From: Stigmatella erecta
Lineage (GTDB): Bacteria > Myxococcota > Myxococcia > Myxococcales > Myxococcaceae
Reading direction: 5' to 3'
Assembly: GCF_900111745.1 (NCBI RefSeq)
Contig: NZ_FOIJ01000025.1
Coordinates: forward strand, 48,804-112,803
DNA length: 64,000 nucleotides
In this document: piece by piece, positions 1-10,126 of the stretch
How positions within the stretch are numbered: the first letter of the stretch is position 1
Layout: each line of letters begins with the position of its first letter
The notes under the pieces: generated by a model
What the model was told of the DNA's origin: nothing
The model's database searches: none
The model's input: the letters and a program-made list of their open reading frames with translations, nothing else
Position numbers and translations under genes: made by a program

Positions 1-16
1 AAAGGGGGTTCCCGCG

Positions 17-2215
17 TCAGTAGCCGACCGAGTTGAAGAGGAAGGGGTAGGTGATGATGACGACGCCGCCCTTGGGGGAAGGGAAGGCCCACGTCTTCAG
101 GTTGCTGAGGATGCAGGACTCGACGGCGCTGTTGCGCAGGGTGGAGGACTTGGTCTTCGCCGCGGCCACGCGGCCGTTGCCGCCGATGGTCCACTCGAGC
201 ACCACCTTGCCGGCAAGGCCCGGATCCTTGAGCAGGGCCCGCTCGTAGCAGGCGTGGACTTCCTGCAGGTGGCTGTTGATGACCTTGGCCACGGCCTCGC
301 GGTCGATGCTGCCCTGGGCCGCGGACACGCTGCGGGCGGTGGCGCGCGTGACGGTGCCGCCCACCTTGCCCTTGCCCACGCCGCCCGCGCCCAGCGCGCC
401 GATGCCGCCGCCGCCCTTGCCCCGCAGAATCTCCGCGCCCAGCGTGGCGCCGCCGCCCTTGCCGCCGCCCGCCAGGCCGAACGTGCCCAGGCCCGCGTTG
501 GCGATGGGCGCCTTGCCAATCAGCCCGGCCAGCTTGTAGTTGGACGCCTTGGCGTTCTTGGCGCCGGGGCCGCTGCCCAGCTTGTCCACCGCGGCGAGCA
601 AGTCATTGGCCGCGGGCCCGGCCGCCGACAGCTTCGCCAGGGCCTTGAGGGCGCGGGACTCGGGCGGGGGCGGGGCCACCTCCTTCGGCTTGGCCACGGG
701 CGCCTTCTCCACGGGCTTGGGCGTGGGCTTCTCGGCCACCTTCTGCGGCGTCTCCTTGGGCTTGGCCTTCTGCTTGATGGCCTCGAGCTTCTTCTTCGCC
801 TCCTCCTTCTTCTTCGGCTCGGGCATCAGCAGGCGCAGCGCCACGGGCGGGAGGTTCTTCTGGGTGAAGTCCGGGGCCTCGGGCAGCGCGGGCTTCAGGG
901 CGAGGAAGGCGCCCAGGGCCGAGATGAAGAAGGCGAAGCTCGCCAGCGCCAGCCAGGGCAGGCCCTGGAGCGGGTTGACCCAGACGCGCTCGGGCACGGG
1001 CGCGGCGTAGGCCACCAGCGACATCTGCCCTTGCGTCAGACGCACGGAGGCGCCCTCGCGCAGGGTGACGAAGCGGCGGCTGCCGTCGGACTCGAGCCCC
1101 GTGGCGTGGAGCGCCTGGAAGCGCCCATCCGCGCCGCCGCGCTCCACGCCGGTGCCGGGCGGCACGAAGAGGCGGTAGGCGCCGTTGAGCGACTCGGCGA
1201 GCGTGAAGGCTTCCTCGGGCAGGGCGAAGCCCCACAGGGGCATGCCGGCGCTCGCGTCGCTGGCGGCCTTCAGGGGCTTCTTGCCCGGGCGGAAGCGGAT
1301 GGCCTCCCGGCGGACGGTGCCCCAGTACAGCTCCAGGTAGAGCTGCGCGGGGCCCTTGCCCGGCGCCATGCGCGGCGCGCGGAGGGCCTGGGCCTCCGGC
1401 TTCACCGCTGGCTTCGCCTCCGGCACGGGCGGCGTGTCCAGGTCGAGGCCGTCCAGGAGGTCATCGGCCAGCATCAGCGACGGCAGGGACTCCTCGGCGC
1501 GCGGGGCCTCCGGGGCGGCGCGGCGGCGCGCGGAGGGCATCGTGCTGGCGGGCACGGGGGCGGGCGCCGCCATGGGGATGGGCACCGGGCGGGGGGCCGC
1601 GGCCGGGCTGGCCTGGAGGGAGGCGCCGCGCGCGCTCCGGGAGGGCCCGGCGGGCGGGGCCTCGACGATGACCGGCGCCAGGGGGGGCGCGGGGGCGGCC
1701 GGCTTCGCGGGCGCGTAGGCGATGGGGACGGTGGAGACGGAGATCTCGGGCGGGGCCTCCGTGGTGCCCCACTGGGGCGCGGTGGTCACGCCGCCGGTGG
1801 GAGGCAGGGGCGCCCGGGGGGCCGCGGCGGGCCGGGCCGCGGGGGCCGGGGCCGCGCCGAGCAGGGCCGCCACCTCGGGCGGGGGCTGCGGCTTGGCCTC
1901 CGGGCGCTGCGAGAGCACGCGGGTCTTCAGGACGAAGGGGCCACAGAGCACCTCGTCCACGGGGCGAATCTCGCACGCGGTGACGCGGTGGCCGTTGACG
2001 TAGACGCCCGAGACGGTGCCCGCGTCCTGGATGGCCGAGCGCCCGTTCTGGAAATACAGCACCGCGTGGCGCGGTTCGATGGAGGCATCATCCAGCATCA
2101 GATCCGAGGAAGGATCCGAGCCGATGGCGTAGGAGCCGGGGACGAAGACCTCCGTGCCGATGAGAAGCCCATCGCGGAGGATGACGACCTGGAGGACAGA
2201 GGGTTGACCGCTCAC
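17..2215 (-). CDS. FHA domain protein with AgmX/PglI-type C-terminal domain
   Basis: Inner-membrane-spanning envelope protein of about 732 residues. The N-terminal ~105 residues form an FHA (phosphothreonine-binding) domain. A long Pro/Ala-rich linker follows, then one membrane helix at about residues 420-445, a Lys/Pro-rich TonB-like periplasmic linker and a Gly-rich stretch. The last ~90 residues match the TonB-like AgmX/PglI tail of myxobacteria (HACYERAL motif; ends in a conserved ITYPF strand). I chose the GTG at 2215 because GGGAGAG lies 5 bases upstream; the longer reading to 2302 runs into the upstream gene. It is 34 bp downstream of the small exported protein, so the two are probably co-transcribed. 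AgmX-family proteins act in gliding or envelope machinery in Myxococcus; that role here is inference. Confidence 0.85.
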   Translation of the reverse strand: MSGQPSVLQVVILRDGLLIGTEVFVPGSYAIGSDPSSDLMLDDASIEPRHAVLYFQNGRSAIQDAGTVSGVYVNGHRVTACEIRPVDEVLCGPFVLKTRVLSQRPEAKPQPPPEVAALLGAAPAPAARPAAAPRAPLPPTGGVTTAPQWGTTEAPPEISVSTVPIAYAPAKPAAPAPPLAPVIVEAPPAGPSRSARGASLQASPAAAPRPVPIPMAAPAPVPASTMPSARRRAAPEAPRAEESLPSLMLADDLLDGLDLDTPPVPEAKPAVKPEAQALRAPRMAPGKGPAQLYLELYWGTVRREAIRFRPGKKPLKAASDASAGMPLWGFALPEEAFTLAESLNGAYRLFVPPGTGVERGGADGRFQALHATGLESDGSRRFVTLREGASVRLTQGQMSLVAYAAPVPERVWVNPLQGLPWLALASFAFFISALGAFLALKPALPEAPDFTQKNLPPVALRLLMPEPKKKEEAKKKLEAIKQKAKPKETPQKVAEKPTPKPVEKAPVAKPKEVAPPPPESRALKALAKLSAAGPAANDLLAAVDKLGSGPGAKNAKASNYKLAGLIGKAPIANAGLGTFGLAGGGKGGGATLGAEILRGKGGGGIGALGAGGVGKGKVGGTVTRATARSVSAAQGSIDREAVAKVINSHLQEVHACYERALLKDPGLAGKVVLEWTIGGNGRVAAAKTKSSTLRNSAVESCILSNLKTWAFPSPKGGVVIITYPFLFNSVGY

Positions 2216-2249
2216 GGAGACTCTCCCTTCGGGTGGCTGGGGCGGGACC

Positions 2250-2666
2250 CTAAGGGTCGTAGACGGTGCTGAGGGTTTCGGAACGGAAGCTCTCCCGCTC
2301 ACGGATCATCGACCGTGTCTTCAGTTCCTTGCGGTCATAGAGGTACACGGCGCCGGACTTGTTCGTCTGGCCCTGGATGAGCCGGTCATCGAAGTCGATG
2401 CGCGCGGGGCCCCGGCTGGGGGCGGCCGCGGCACTGGCGGCCTCCCCGGCGGAGGAGGCGGCCGGGGCAGCGCTCTCCAGCGGCTTCGCGTCGAGCCGGG
2501 GCACGGCCCGGGGGGCGCTCTTGGACGCGGCCTTCTTGGAGGCGCGGCTCTTCGCAGAGGGGGTCTTGGAGCGGCTGCGTTGTGCCCATGCCTCCGGATT
2601 GGCGAGGGGGAGGGGAGAGAAGCCAAGGAGGTTGGCGACGAGAAGGCCGAGAAGGAAGCGTCGCAT
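2250..2666 (-). CDS. Small exported protein upstream of FHA/AgmX-like gene
   Basis: A 138-residue protein with a clear N-terminal signal peptide (MRRFLLGLLVANLLGFSPL, then an Ala-rich cleavage region). A Lys/Ser/Ala-rich low-complexity middle follows, and a conserved-looking acidic/charged tail (IDFDDRLIQG, then RKELKTRSMI and ESFRSETL). The start was chosen at the ATG that begins the signal peptide; GGAAG precedes it. The open frame continues upstream, but that part has no signal or start support. No known family is recognised. The tight spacing to the FHA/AgmX-like gene suggests a periplasmic partner of that protein. Confidence 0.7.
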   Translation of the reverse strand: MRRFLLGLLVANLLGFSPLPLANPEAWAQRSRSKTPSAKSRASKKAASKSAPRAVPRLDAKPLESAAPAASSAGEAASAAAAPSRGPARIDFDDRLIQGQTNKSGAVYLYDRKELKTRSMIRERESFRSETLSTVYDP

Positions 2667-2859
2667 TCGGACTTCCAGGTTAAGCGATGGTTGTACCGCT
2701 CTGTCAACGCACGCGCCTGGCTGCTCACCGAGGGGGCACGGCCCCCTGTAGAGGGGTGTCCCCCCCAGCTGGGGAGAACACCCCACGGTGGCGCGGAGGG
2801 GTTTCCCAGACGGCTGGAAAGGGGGAGTCTCGCGCTGTGTTCGCGACGGTGTTCCCCAC

Positions 2860-5136
2860 ATGAGACGCGCCCTGGTGGTGTTCGCGGTGCTGGCCGTTCC
2901 ACTGGCAGTGGGAGGCGTGCTCGCCGTGGCCCCGCGGGCGGCGCCACCCCCGGGGCCCCGCGCCCGGCTGAGCGCGGTGGGGCCGTGGCTCACCAGCAAC
3001 CAGACGTCCCAGCCGCTGGCGGTGTACGGCGAGGGGCTCGCTCCCGGGATGCGGCTGGCGCTGGGGCCTCCGCTGTCGCGCGAGCTGCCCCTGCGGGTGG
3101 TGGATGCGCGGCACGCGTATGCGCGCCTTCCCGCGGGGCTGGCGCTGCCACCGGAGCAGCCCCAGGTGAACGTGACGGTGCGGCTGGTGGCGGACGGAGG
3201 GGCCGCGCCCGAGGGCGAGAAGCGCCTGGATGTGGTGAACGACGCGGCGTTCCCGGACCTGACGGAGCTGGCGCTGTCGCCGGATGGCCGCGTGGCCTTC
3301 ATCGCCTCGGCGCCCACGGACACGGTGTTCGTGCTGGAGGTGGCCACCGGCAAGGTGACGCCGCTGGCGGTGGGGGACGGGCCCAGCGCGCTGGCCACAT
3401 ATAATGATGCGGGCGGGCACCCCTGGCTGGCGGTGGCGCACCGCTTCAGCCCCGAGCTGCGGCTCTACGCCCTGGACGCCCTGGAGCGCGCCCCCCGCGT
3501 GCTGCCCGCGCCCGTGGGGGCCATGGGGCTGGTGGTGGAGTCCCCGGGCGAGGTGGCCTTCCTCGCCGAGCACGTGCGCGACACGGTGCGGGCGCTGTCC
3601 CTGAAGGATGGGCGCGAGCGGTGGCGGGCGGCGGTGGACCCGAACCCGCGCGCGCTCGCGCCGTGGAACGGCCTGCTGGCGGTGGGGAGCCTCCAGACGG
3701 GGCAGGTGGAGCTGCTGCGCCAGGAGGATGGCGCGCCCGTGTCCACGCTGGTGCCGAAGCCCGGCGTCCCCATCCTCGGCGGGGAGACGGAGCCCTTCTC
3801 CGCGCAGGTGATGGGGGGCAAGGCGGCGCGAGGGCTCGTGGCGGGGGCGCGGCTGGGCAGCCTGTTCCTGGCGAGCCTCGGGCCCAACGTGGGGCCGAAC
3901 GCCGAGCGCATGGAGGTGAGCGCCAACGGTGGGGTGAGCGTGCTCTCGCCCACGCGCGGTGAGGTGGTGCGGCACCGGGGCTTCGGCGCGGGGGTGACGG
4001 AGGGGCTGGCGCTGGACGAGGCCACGGGCGTGCTCTACGCGGCGGACATCGCCCTGGGGCTCGTGCGGGTGCTGGACGCGCGGCGGCTGGTGGCCAGCGA
4101 CGCGGGGGCTCGCGGCGCGCTGCTCCAGGAGCTGCCCATGCCGCTGCCCGAGCGGACGCCCCTGGCGCGCCCGGCGGAGGACTACGGGACGAACGGGCGC
4201 GCGGGGGCCGAGCTGCACGCGGGCCCCCGGGCGCTGGCGCTGGCGCCCGGCGGGCGCACGCTCTACGTGCTCAACCGCTTCACGGGCACGCTGGCGGAGG
4301 TGGACGTGACGCGGGCGCGGGAGGGCCAGGCGCGCGTGGTGCGCCAGCTCCCGGTGACGCCGATGCAGACGCAGGCCAAGCGCCGGCTGGGACAGGTGCT
4401 CTACTACGCGGACCTGGGGCGCAAGGCGATGAGCTGTGACGCCTGCCACCTGGAGGGCCACACCGGCGGGGTCTTCTTCGAGAAGACACACCCGATGCGC
4501 ATCTACCGCTCCACCACGGTGCGGGGCAGCCGGGACACGCCCCCGTACTTCACCCCAGCGAGCACGCGCAGCCTGGCGGAGACGGTGCGGACGGTGGGCA
4601 ACCGCAACCGTTACTTCAACCCGGAGCTCACCGGTGCGGAGGTCGAGGCCCTGACGCTCTTCACGGCGCTGATTCCCCTGCTGCCCAATCCCCACGTGGG
4701 CGAGGACGGGGCGCCGCCGGAGGCGCTGGAGCTGCCGGATGGGCGCACGGGGCGGCCCGCGGAGGGCCGGACGCTGTTCGAGGGCAAGGCCGGGTGCGCG
4801 GCGTGCCACCCCGCGCCGCTCTTCACGCTGGATCAATCACCCGAAACGCGGGGGGGCTACCCGGACGTGGGCACGCCCGGGGCGCTGCCCTTGCGCCTGG
4901 CGCAGCAGGAACTCGTTCCGGGCGCGGCGCCTCCCGCGCTGGTGGGCACCTGGGATGTGTGGCCCCTGCTGACCAGCGGGGCGGCGGGCTATGCGGTGAG
5001 CGGAGACCAGCTGGTGGTGGAGACGCGCTTTGCGCTGCGCGCCCTCCTGGAGACGTCCGGGCCCGCGCACGGCAACGCGCGGGCGCTCACCCCGCGCGAG
5101 CAGGATGACCTGCTCGCGTTTCTGCTCACGCTTTGA
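2860..5136 (+). CDS. Exported beta-propeller / di-heme cytochrome c fusion protein
   Basis: A 758-residue exported protein. A signal peptide (MRRALVVFAVLAVPLAVGG) is followed by about 450 residues of YVTN-like beta-propeller repeats. A cytochrome c peroxidase-like (MauG/DiHCCP) region at the C-terminus contains two heme-binding CxxCH motifs, CDACH near residue 526 and CAACH near residue 646. It should be periplasmic or surface-located and take part in electron transfer or oxidation of an unknown substrate. The start is the ATG at the signal peptide; its Shine-Dalgarno is poor. The 3-prime end overlaps the convergent gene by 11 bp. Confidence 0.8.
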   Translation: MRRALVVFAVLAVPLAVGGVLAVAPRAAPPPGPRARLSAVGPWLTSNQTSQPLAVYGEGLAPGMRLALGPPLSRELPLRVVDARHAYARLPAGLALPPEQPQVNVTVRLVADGGAAPEGEKRLDVVNDAAFPDLTELALSPDGRVAFIASAPTDTVFVLEVATGKVTPLAVGDGPSALATYNDAGGHPWLAVAHRFSPELRLYALDALERAPRVLPAPVGAMGLVVESPGEVAFLAEHVRDTVRALSLKDGRERWRAAVDPNPRALAPWNGLLAVGSLQTGQVELLRQEDGAPVSTLVPKPGVPILGGETEPFSAQVMGGKAARGLVAGARLGSLFLASLGPNVGPNAERMEVSANGGVSVLSPTRGEVVRHRGFGAGVTEGLALDEATGVLYAADIALGLVRVLDARRLVASDAGARGALLQELPMPLPERTPLARPAEDYGTNGRAGAELHAGPRALALAPGGRTLYVLNRFTGTLAEVDVTRAREGQARVVRQLPVTPMQTQAKRRLGQVLYYADLGRKAMSCDACHLEGHTGGVFFEKTHPMRIYRSTTVRGSRDTPPYFTPASTRSLAETVRTVGNRNRYFNPELTGAEVEALTLFTALIPLLPNPHVGEDGAPPEALELPDGRTGRPAEGRTLFEGKAGCAACHPAPLFTLDQSPETRGGYPDVGTPGALPLRLAQQELVPGAAPPALVGTWDVWPLLTSGAAGYAVSGDQLVVETRFALRALLETSGPAHGNARALTPREQDDLLAFLLTL

Positions 5137-6688
5137 CCCAGGACTGAAGGACGGCGGCGTAGTCCTTCATCGACCGGAAGAGCTCCGCGGAGAGGCGCTC
5201 GTTCTCCTCGCCATCGGCCTCGTCCAGGGGCAGGTCGTTCCAGGAGCCCATGCCGCCAAAGACATCCGAGACCGAGGCCGCCAGGAAGCCGAGGATGCGC
5301 TCCGCCGGCCAGCGCAGGATCCTCAGGTCCTCCGCGAAGGAGAAGACCTCCTGGAAGTTCTCCTGGGCCCGCTCCGAGAACCCCTTCGCCTGGAGCGCCT
5401 CCAGGGCGCGCTGGCCGTGGGCCGCGTCGAAGTCTCCGCGAGGAAAGTCCTGCTCCAGCAGGGCGCGCCCCAGGCGGAACGCCTCGGCGAAGGGGAAGTC
5501 CAGGCGCGCCGCGAACGCCTCGATGGCCCGGAGCGCCTCCTGGAAGCGGGCCTTCGCCTGGGCGGCCTCCCCGGGCGGCTCGGTGGGCCCGGCACCGGGC
5601 ACCTCCTCGAAGAAGAGCAGCTGCCACGGCTGGGGGTTGTCCTGGAGGCGCCACTGCTCGCCCCCGCTCAGCCGGCCCCGGGCCTTCGCCCGCTTCTTCT
5701 CGAGCGCGTCGGGGCCGAAGTGGGCCTTCAAGGCCTCGGGAATGATGGGCTCCTGCTGCTGCTCCTCGCACAGGGTGCGGATGGCATCGCAGACCGCCTG
5801 AGGGACGCTGCGCTTCAACGCGTCGCTCAGCCCATCCAGCGCCGTGGGCCACGCCCCGGGGGAGGCGGGCAGCAGGGCCGGATCCGTGTACTCCCGGAGC
5901 CTCGCGTCGGCCCGGACCCAGATGTCCGAGGGCGGGAAGGGCTGCGCCTGAATCAACGCGCGCAGCTCCTGCGGCGCGATGTCCTGCTTCTCCGGATAGA
6001 GGAAGACGGGGTCGCGCTCGGGCAGGCCGAACGAGAAGTCCGATTGGTAGAACGCGTCCTTCAGGTGCGGGGGAATCCGGAACGGCGTCTCCCTCACGAG
6101 ACACTCGAGCTGGACCTCCTGGCAGAGGTCCATGACGAGGAAGTCGTACACCTCGGCGCCCTCGGGGCTGAGCAGGTACGCTGCGGCCTGGCCCGGCGCG
6201 ACGGCGGGCCGGCTGTTCAGCTCGTTGGACTCATGCACCAGCTCCCGCACCCGTTCCCACAGCAGCGCCTTCTGCTCCTGGGCGTCCATCAGCTCGACGA
6301 ACTGCGCGGGGGTGAGGGCCACCTGGGGCGACTGCCGGGTGTGCAGCTCGTAGGTGCGCGCGGCGGTGGCGGTCTCCACCTGGAAGAGCAGGGTGCGCAC
6401 CCCCGCGAAGGCCACCGCCACGTGGGGCGGCAGGGACGGGTCCGCGGGCTTGGCGCCCCAGGAGAAGCGCACCCCCCGTAGCCCTTCCGCCCGGAGCGCC
6501 TGGAGCCACGCGGCGTAGCTCAGCGCGTCACCCGCCGGGCCCCGGCCCCCGAGGGAGACGGCCTGGGGCTTCTTCAGCTCCTGGAACTCGAAGCGCTGCC
6601 CGAAGTGCGCCTGGGCCGCCGCGGCGGGCTCGCCGTCCAGGGCCAGCAGGCCGGAGGTGAACGCCTGAACATAGTCATCTCGCTTCAA
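5126..6688 (-). CDS. Hypothetical protein (520 residues)
   Basis: I do not recognise the family. The product is soluble-looking, with no signal peptide or membrane helix, rich in Glu, Ala, Pro and Gln, and probably mostly helical in its C-terminal half (many RFQEALRAIEAF-like stretches). The start is a TTG codon at 6688 supported by a strong GGGAGGG about 7 bases upstream; no ATG or GTG occurs nearby in frame. It has its own transcription unit, convergent and overlapping by 11 bp with the cytochrome fusion gene, and divergent from the hydrolase gene at 6824. Confidence 0.75.
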   Translation of the reverse strand: MKRDDYVQAFTSGLLALDGEPAAAAQAHFGQRFEFQELKKPQAVSLGGRGPAGDALSYAAWLQALRAEGLRGVRFSWGAKPADPSLPPHVAVAFAGVRTLLFQVETATAARTYELHTRQSPQVALTPAQFVELMDAQEQKALLWERVRELVHESNELNSRPAVAPGQAAAYLLSPEGAEVYDFLVMDLCQEVQLECLVRETPFRIPPHLKDAFYQSDFSFGLPERDPVFLYPEKQDIAPQELRALIQAQPFPPSDIWVRADARLREYTDPALLPASPGAWPTALDGLSDALKRSVPQAVCDAIRTLCEEQQQEPIIPEALKAHFGPDALEKKRAKARGRLSGGEQWRLQDNPQPWQLLFFEEVPGAGPTEPPGEAAQAKARFQEALRAIEAFAARLDFPFAEAFRLGRALLEQDFPRGDFDAAHGQRALEALQAKGFSERAQENFQEVFSFAEDLRILRWPAERILGFLAASVSDVFGGMGSWNDLPLDEADGEENERLSAELFRSMKDYAAVLQSWVKA

Positions 6689-6717
6689 AAGACGCCCTCC
6701 CGGGGGGAAATAGACGG

Positions 6718-6746
6718 TTGCCTCTTATACGCGCTCATTGTATAAA
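6718..6746 (+). promoter_or_regulatory. Predicted sigma70-type promoter of the secreted hydrolase gene
   Basis: TTGCCT (6718-6723) and TATAAA (6741-6746) are separated by exactly 17 bases in an AT-rich island between two divergent genes. The expected transcript start near 6753 leaves a leader of about 70 bases before the GTG start. The same AT-rich block must also serve the minus-strand gene ending at 5126, for which I see no equally good hexamer pair. Confidence 0.55.
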
Positions 6747-6823
6747 TCCATTAAGGCCATAAAAACGGACAGCTTTGTACGACACCGGCCCCCGACGTTG
6801 GTCCCACTGAAGGAGCGGGTTCC

Positions 6824-7924
6824 GTGTCCAAGCCGAGTTTCGTGAAGGCCGTTGTGCGGCTGCTGGTGTTGGGCATGCTCGCCGGGGTGTCCCCCAGCGC
6901 GGACGCCTCCGTGGCCTCGAAGCGGTGTGAGGGCCGGCGGCTGCCGGTGGCCCTCTACCCCGGCCTTCCCGTCACCGAGTGGGTGTTCGCCAAGCTGTGC
7001 CTTCCGCCCGGGCCGGCGCCCTCCACGGTGCAGCTCCTGGTGCACGGCATCACCTACACGCACCAGTACTGGGACTTTCCGGATCCCGCCGGGCCCAGCG
7101 ACCGGTACTCGTACGTGAGCGCGGCGCTGAACGCGGGCTTCGCCACGCTGGCGATCGACCGCATCGGCAGCGGGGAGAGCTCCCGCCCGCCGGGGCTGTT
7201 CGTCACCATCGAGGCCAACGCCTACGTCGTCCACCAGGTGGTGCAGGCCCTGCGCAAGGGCTGGCAGATGGGGGCCTCCTCGGTGAGCTTCGCCAAGGTC
7301 CTCCTGGTGGGCCACTCCTACGGCTCCTTCACCGCCTGGTACGCGGCCTCCGACTACCAGGACGTGGATGGCGTGATTCTCAGCGGGGTCAGCCACTACA
7401 TCTCGCCCGAGACGGTGGCACGCGTCCTCTCCCCGCTGATGCCGGCGGCGCTCGATCCGGCCTTCTGGGGCCGGGGCACCTATGACTTGGCCTACCTCAC
7501 CACGCGCCCCAACACCCGCTACCGCACCTTCTACGAGCCGGGCGAGGTGACGGCCCAGGTGCTGGCGCAGGACGAGCGGACCAAGAGCACGGTGACGCTG
7601 AGCGAGTTCGACACCTTCCCCCTGATCCTCGTCCGGCCGCTGGACATCCGGGTGCCGGTGCTGCTGTTCAACGGCACCGAGGACCGGCTGTTCTGTGGGA
7701 CGTCGATCCTGGGCGCGGACTGCTCCAGCGCGGAGGCGCTGGTGGCCATGGAGGCGCCCCGCCTGGGCCCCAACGTGCCCTGCGTGGAGGGCCACGTGCT
7801 GGAGGGCGCCGGCCACGCCCTCAACACCCTCGTGAACGCCCAGGACTGGTTCGCGGTGGCGCAGGCCTGGGCGGTGCAGCGCATCGGCACCGGCCCGGGG
7901 CCCGCGCCCGGCTGCGGCACGTGA
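6824..7924 (+). CDS. Secreted alpha/beta hydrolase
   Basis: A 366-residue alpha/beta-hydrolase fold enzyme with a signal peptide ending in the SPSADAS region. The nucleophile elbow is GHSYG with Ser165; the oxyanion HG sits in LLVHGIT near residue 74. An acidic residue in NGTEDRL and a His in GAGHALN complete the triad. The GTG start is chosen because AAGGAG lies 8 bases upstream. Substrate is unknown; ester or lipid hydrolysis outside the cytoplasm is typical of the fold. It is a single-gene unit with its own promoter. Confidence 0.8.
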   Translation: MSKPSFVKAVVRLLVLGMLAGVSPSADASVASKRCEGRRLPVALYPGLPVTEWVFAKLCLPPGPAPSTVQLLVHGITYTHQYWDFPDPAGPSDRYSYVSAALNAGFATLAIDRIGSGESSRPPGLFVTIEANAYVVHQVVQALRKGWQMGASSVSFAKVLLVGHSYGSFTAWYAASDYQDVDGVILSGVSHYISPETVARVLSPLMPAALDPAFWGRGTYDLAYLTTRPNTRYRTFYEPGEVTAQVLAQDERTKSTVTLSEFDTFPLILVRPLDIRVPVLLFNGTEDRLFCGTSILGADCSSAEALVAMEAPRLGPNVPCVEGHVLEGAGHALNTLVNAQDWFAVAQAWAVQRIGTGPGPAPGCGT

Positions 7925-8099
7925 GCCTCTCCGCAATGTGAAACATGTTACCACCCGCGTTTGACGCGAGGCGGCATGTCTCGCTTTGAGACGGCGCACC
8001 GGGCCATCCGGGGGCTCCCGCTCCCGCTCGCCGCCAAACTTGTTTAGGGCCGGTGTGCGTGCTCCTATGCGCCCCACTCAACAAGGGATGGGGAGGCTC

Positions 8100-8405
8100 A
8101 TGATTCCGGAAAAAGCGCAAGAGATTGCGAGAAACCCTAAGTATCAGCAGCTGGTCAAAAAGCGGTCTGTCTTGGGGTGGAGCCTGACTGCCGTCATGTT
8201 GGTTGTGTATTACGGATACATTTTCCTGGTGGCCTTCAACCGGGAGTTCCTGGCCCGTACGGTGGGCGAGGGCGTCACCACGCTGAGCATCCCGATTGGC
8301 CTGGGGGTCATCGTCTTCACGGTGCTCATCACGGGCGTGTACGTGCGCCACGCGAACTCCGAGTTCGACCGGATGAACGACGAGATCGTCCGGGAGGCCA
8401 AGTGA
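8100..8405 (+). CDS. DUF485 family inner-membrane protein
   Basis: A 101-residue protein with two membrane helices and a charged N-terminal segment ([15 protein letters not shown]), typical of the DUF485 proteins encoded immediately before ActP-type acetate permeases. The ATG at 8100 has GGGAGG four bases upstream. Its TGA overlaps the ATG of the symporter gene by one base, so the two are translationally coupled and the protein probably accompanies the transporter. Confidence 0.85.
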   Translation: MIPEKAQEIARNPKYQQLVKKRSVLGWSLTAVMLVVYYGYIFLVAFNREFLARTVGEGVTTLSIPIGLGVIVFTVLITGVYVRHANSEFDRMNDEIVREAK

Positions 8406-10114
8406 TGCGCACGCGCGCTCTGCTCACGGGCCTGGCGCTCCTGCTCTCCTCGGCGCCGGCGGGGGCGGCGGGGGACCTGGGGACGCTGGAGAAGCAGCCC
8501 ACCAACTGGACCGCCATCGTCATGTTCGCGGTGTTCGTGGCCGCGACGCTGTGGATCACCAAGTGGGCCTCCCAGCGGACGAAGTCCGCGGCGGACTTCT
8601 ACACGGCCGGCGGCGGCATCACCGGCTTCCAGAACGGGCTGGCGATCGCCGGGGACTTCATGTCCGCCGCCTCGTTCCTGGGAATCTCCGCCGCGGTGAT
8701 GACCAGCGGCTATGACGGCTTGATTTACTCCATCGGCTTCCTGGTGGGCTGGCCCATCCTGACGTTCCTGATGGCCGAGCGCCTGCGGAACCTGGGCAAG
8801 TTCACCTTCGCCGACGTGGTGGCGTACCGCTTCAAGCAGGCCCCCACGCGGGCACTGGCCGCCTCGGGCACCCTGGTGGTGGTGGCCTTCTACCTCATCG
8901 CGCAGATGGTGGGCGCGGGCCAGCTCATCAAGCTGCTCTTTGGGCTCGAGTACTGGATCGCCGTGATCATCGTCGGCGTGTTGATGATGGTCTACGTGCT
9001 CTTTGGCGGCATGACGGCCACCACCTGGGTGCAAATCATCAAGGCCTGCCTGCTGCTGTCGGGCGCGACCTTCATGGCCTTCATGGTGCTCTACAATTAT
9101 GGCTTCTCGCCCGAGAAGCTCTTCGCCGAGGCGGTGCGCATCAAGACGGACCTGGCCACGGCGGCCGGCAAGCCCATGGAGGAGGCCGCCCGGCGAGGGC
9201 AATCCATCATGGCGCCCGGAAACTTCGTCAGCAGTCCCATCTCCACCATCTCGTTTGGCATGGCGCTGATGTTCGGCACGGCGGGGCTGCCGCACATCCT
9301 GATGCGGTTCTTCACGGTGCCGGACGCGAAGGAGGCCCGTAAGTCTGTCTTCTGGGCCACGACGTGGATTGGGTATTTCTACATCCTCACGTTCATCATT
9401 GGCTTTGGCGCCATCGTGCTGGTGTCCACCAACCCCGCCTTCCTGGATGCGAAGGGCGGCCTGCTGGGCGGCGGCAACATGGCGGCCGTGCACCTGGCCT
9501 CCGCGGTGGGCGGCAATGCCTTCCTGGGGTTCATCTCGGCGGTGGCCTTCGCGACGATTCTGGCGGTGGTCTCGGGCCTGACGCTATCGGGCGCCTCCGC
9601 CGTGTCCCACGACATCTACTCGACCGTGTTGAAGCAGGGCAAGCCCGCGCCGGGCTCGGAGCTCAAGGTGTCGCGCGTGACGACCATCTTGCTGGGCATC
9701 GTGGCGGTGCTGCTGGGCATCCTCTTCGAGAAGCAGAACATCGCCTTCATGGTCTCGCTGGCGTTCGCCATCGCGGCCTCGGCGAACTTCCCGGCGTTGA
9801 TCATGTCCCTGCTGTGGAAGAACTGCACCACGCGCGGGGCGTTCATCGGCGGGTTCGCCGGGCTCATCAGCGCGTTCGCGCTGACGGTGCTGTCGCCCTC
9901 GGTGTGGGAGGCCACCTTCGGCAACCCGCCCGGCAGCGCGCTCTTCCCCTACACCTCGCCTGCGCTCTTCTCCATGCCGCTGGCGTTCGTGACCATCTGG
10001 GTGGTGTCGCTGCTGGACAAGAGCCCGCGCGCCGCGGAGGACCGGGCCGGCTACCTGGCCCAGGAAGTGCGCTCGGAGACGGGCATCGGCGCCGCCGGCG
10101 CCTCGGGACACTGA
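8405..10114 (+). CDS. actP: Cation/acetate symporter, ActP type (SSS family)
   Basis: A 569-residue sodium:solute symporter with an N-terminal signal-like segment ([21 protein letters not shown]) and about 13 membrane helices. It carries the family features [20 protein letters not shown] and [11 protein letters not shown] near the N-terminus and [16 protein letters not shown] in the middle, which identify the acetate/monocarboxylate ActP group. It follows the DUF485 gene with a TGATG overlap. An acetyl-CoA synthetase gene, common next to actP in other bacteria, is absent here, so the exact substrate is inferred. Confidence 0.85.
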   Translation: MRTRALLTGLALLLSSAPAGAAGDLGTLEKQPTNWTAIVMFAVFVAATLWITKWASQRTKSAADFYTAGGGITGFQNGLAIAGDFMSAASFLGISAAVMTSGYDGLIYSIGFLVGWPILTFLMAERLRNLGKFTFADVVAYRFKQAPTRALAASGTLVVVAFYLIAQMVGAGQLIKLLFGLEYWIAVIIVGVLMMVYVLFGGMTATTWVQIIKACLLLSGATFMAFMVLYNYGFSPEKLFAEAVRIKTDLATAAGKPMEEAARRGQSIMAPGNFVSSPISTISFGMALMFGTAGLPHILMRFFTVPDAKEARKSVFWATTWIGYFYILTFIIGFGAIVLVSTNPAFLDAKGGLLGGGNMAAVHLASAVGGNAFLGFISAVAFATILAVVSGLTLSGASAVSHDIYSTVLKQGKPAPGSELKVSRVTTILLGIVAVLLGILFEKQNIAFMVSLAFAIAASANFPALIMSLLWKNCTTRGAFIGGFAGLISAFALTVLSPSVWEATFGNPPGSALFPYTSPALFSMPLAFVTIWVVSLLDKSPRAAEDRAGYLAQEVRSETGIGAAGASGH

Positions 10115-10126
10115 GCCCCTTGCGCG

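Noticed and set aside
2678..2707. TTGACA on the minus strand before the small exported protein
   Set aside because: The only -10 at a workable distance is very weak, and the resulting start would leave no room for the visible ribosome site.
2725..4836. 703-residue minus-strand open frame, and similar ones at 254-2272 (+), 16579-19002 (-) and 19358-21139 (-)
   Set aside because: All are antisense to genes with signal peptides and recognised domains, and have Arg/Gly/His-biased composition typical of shadows.
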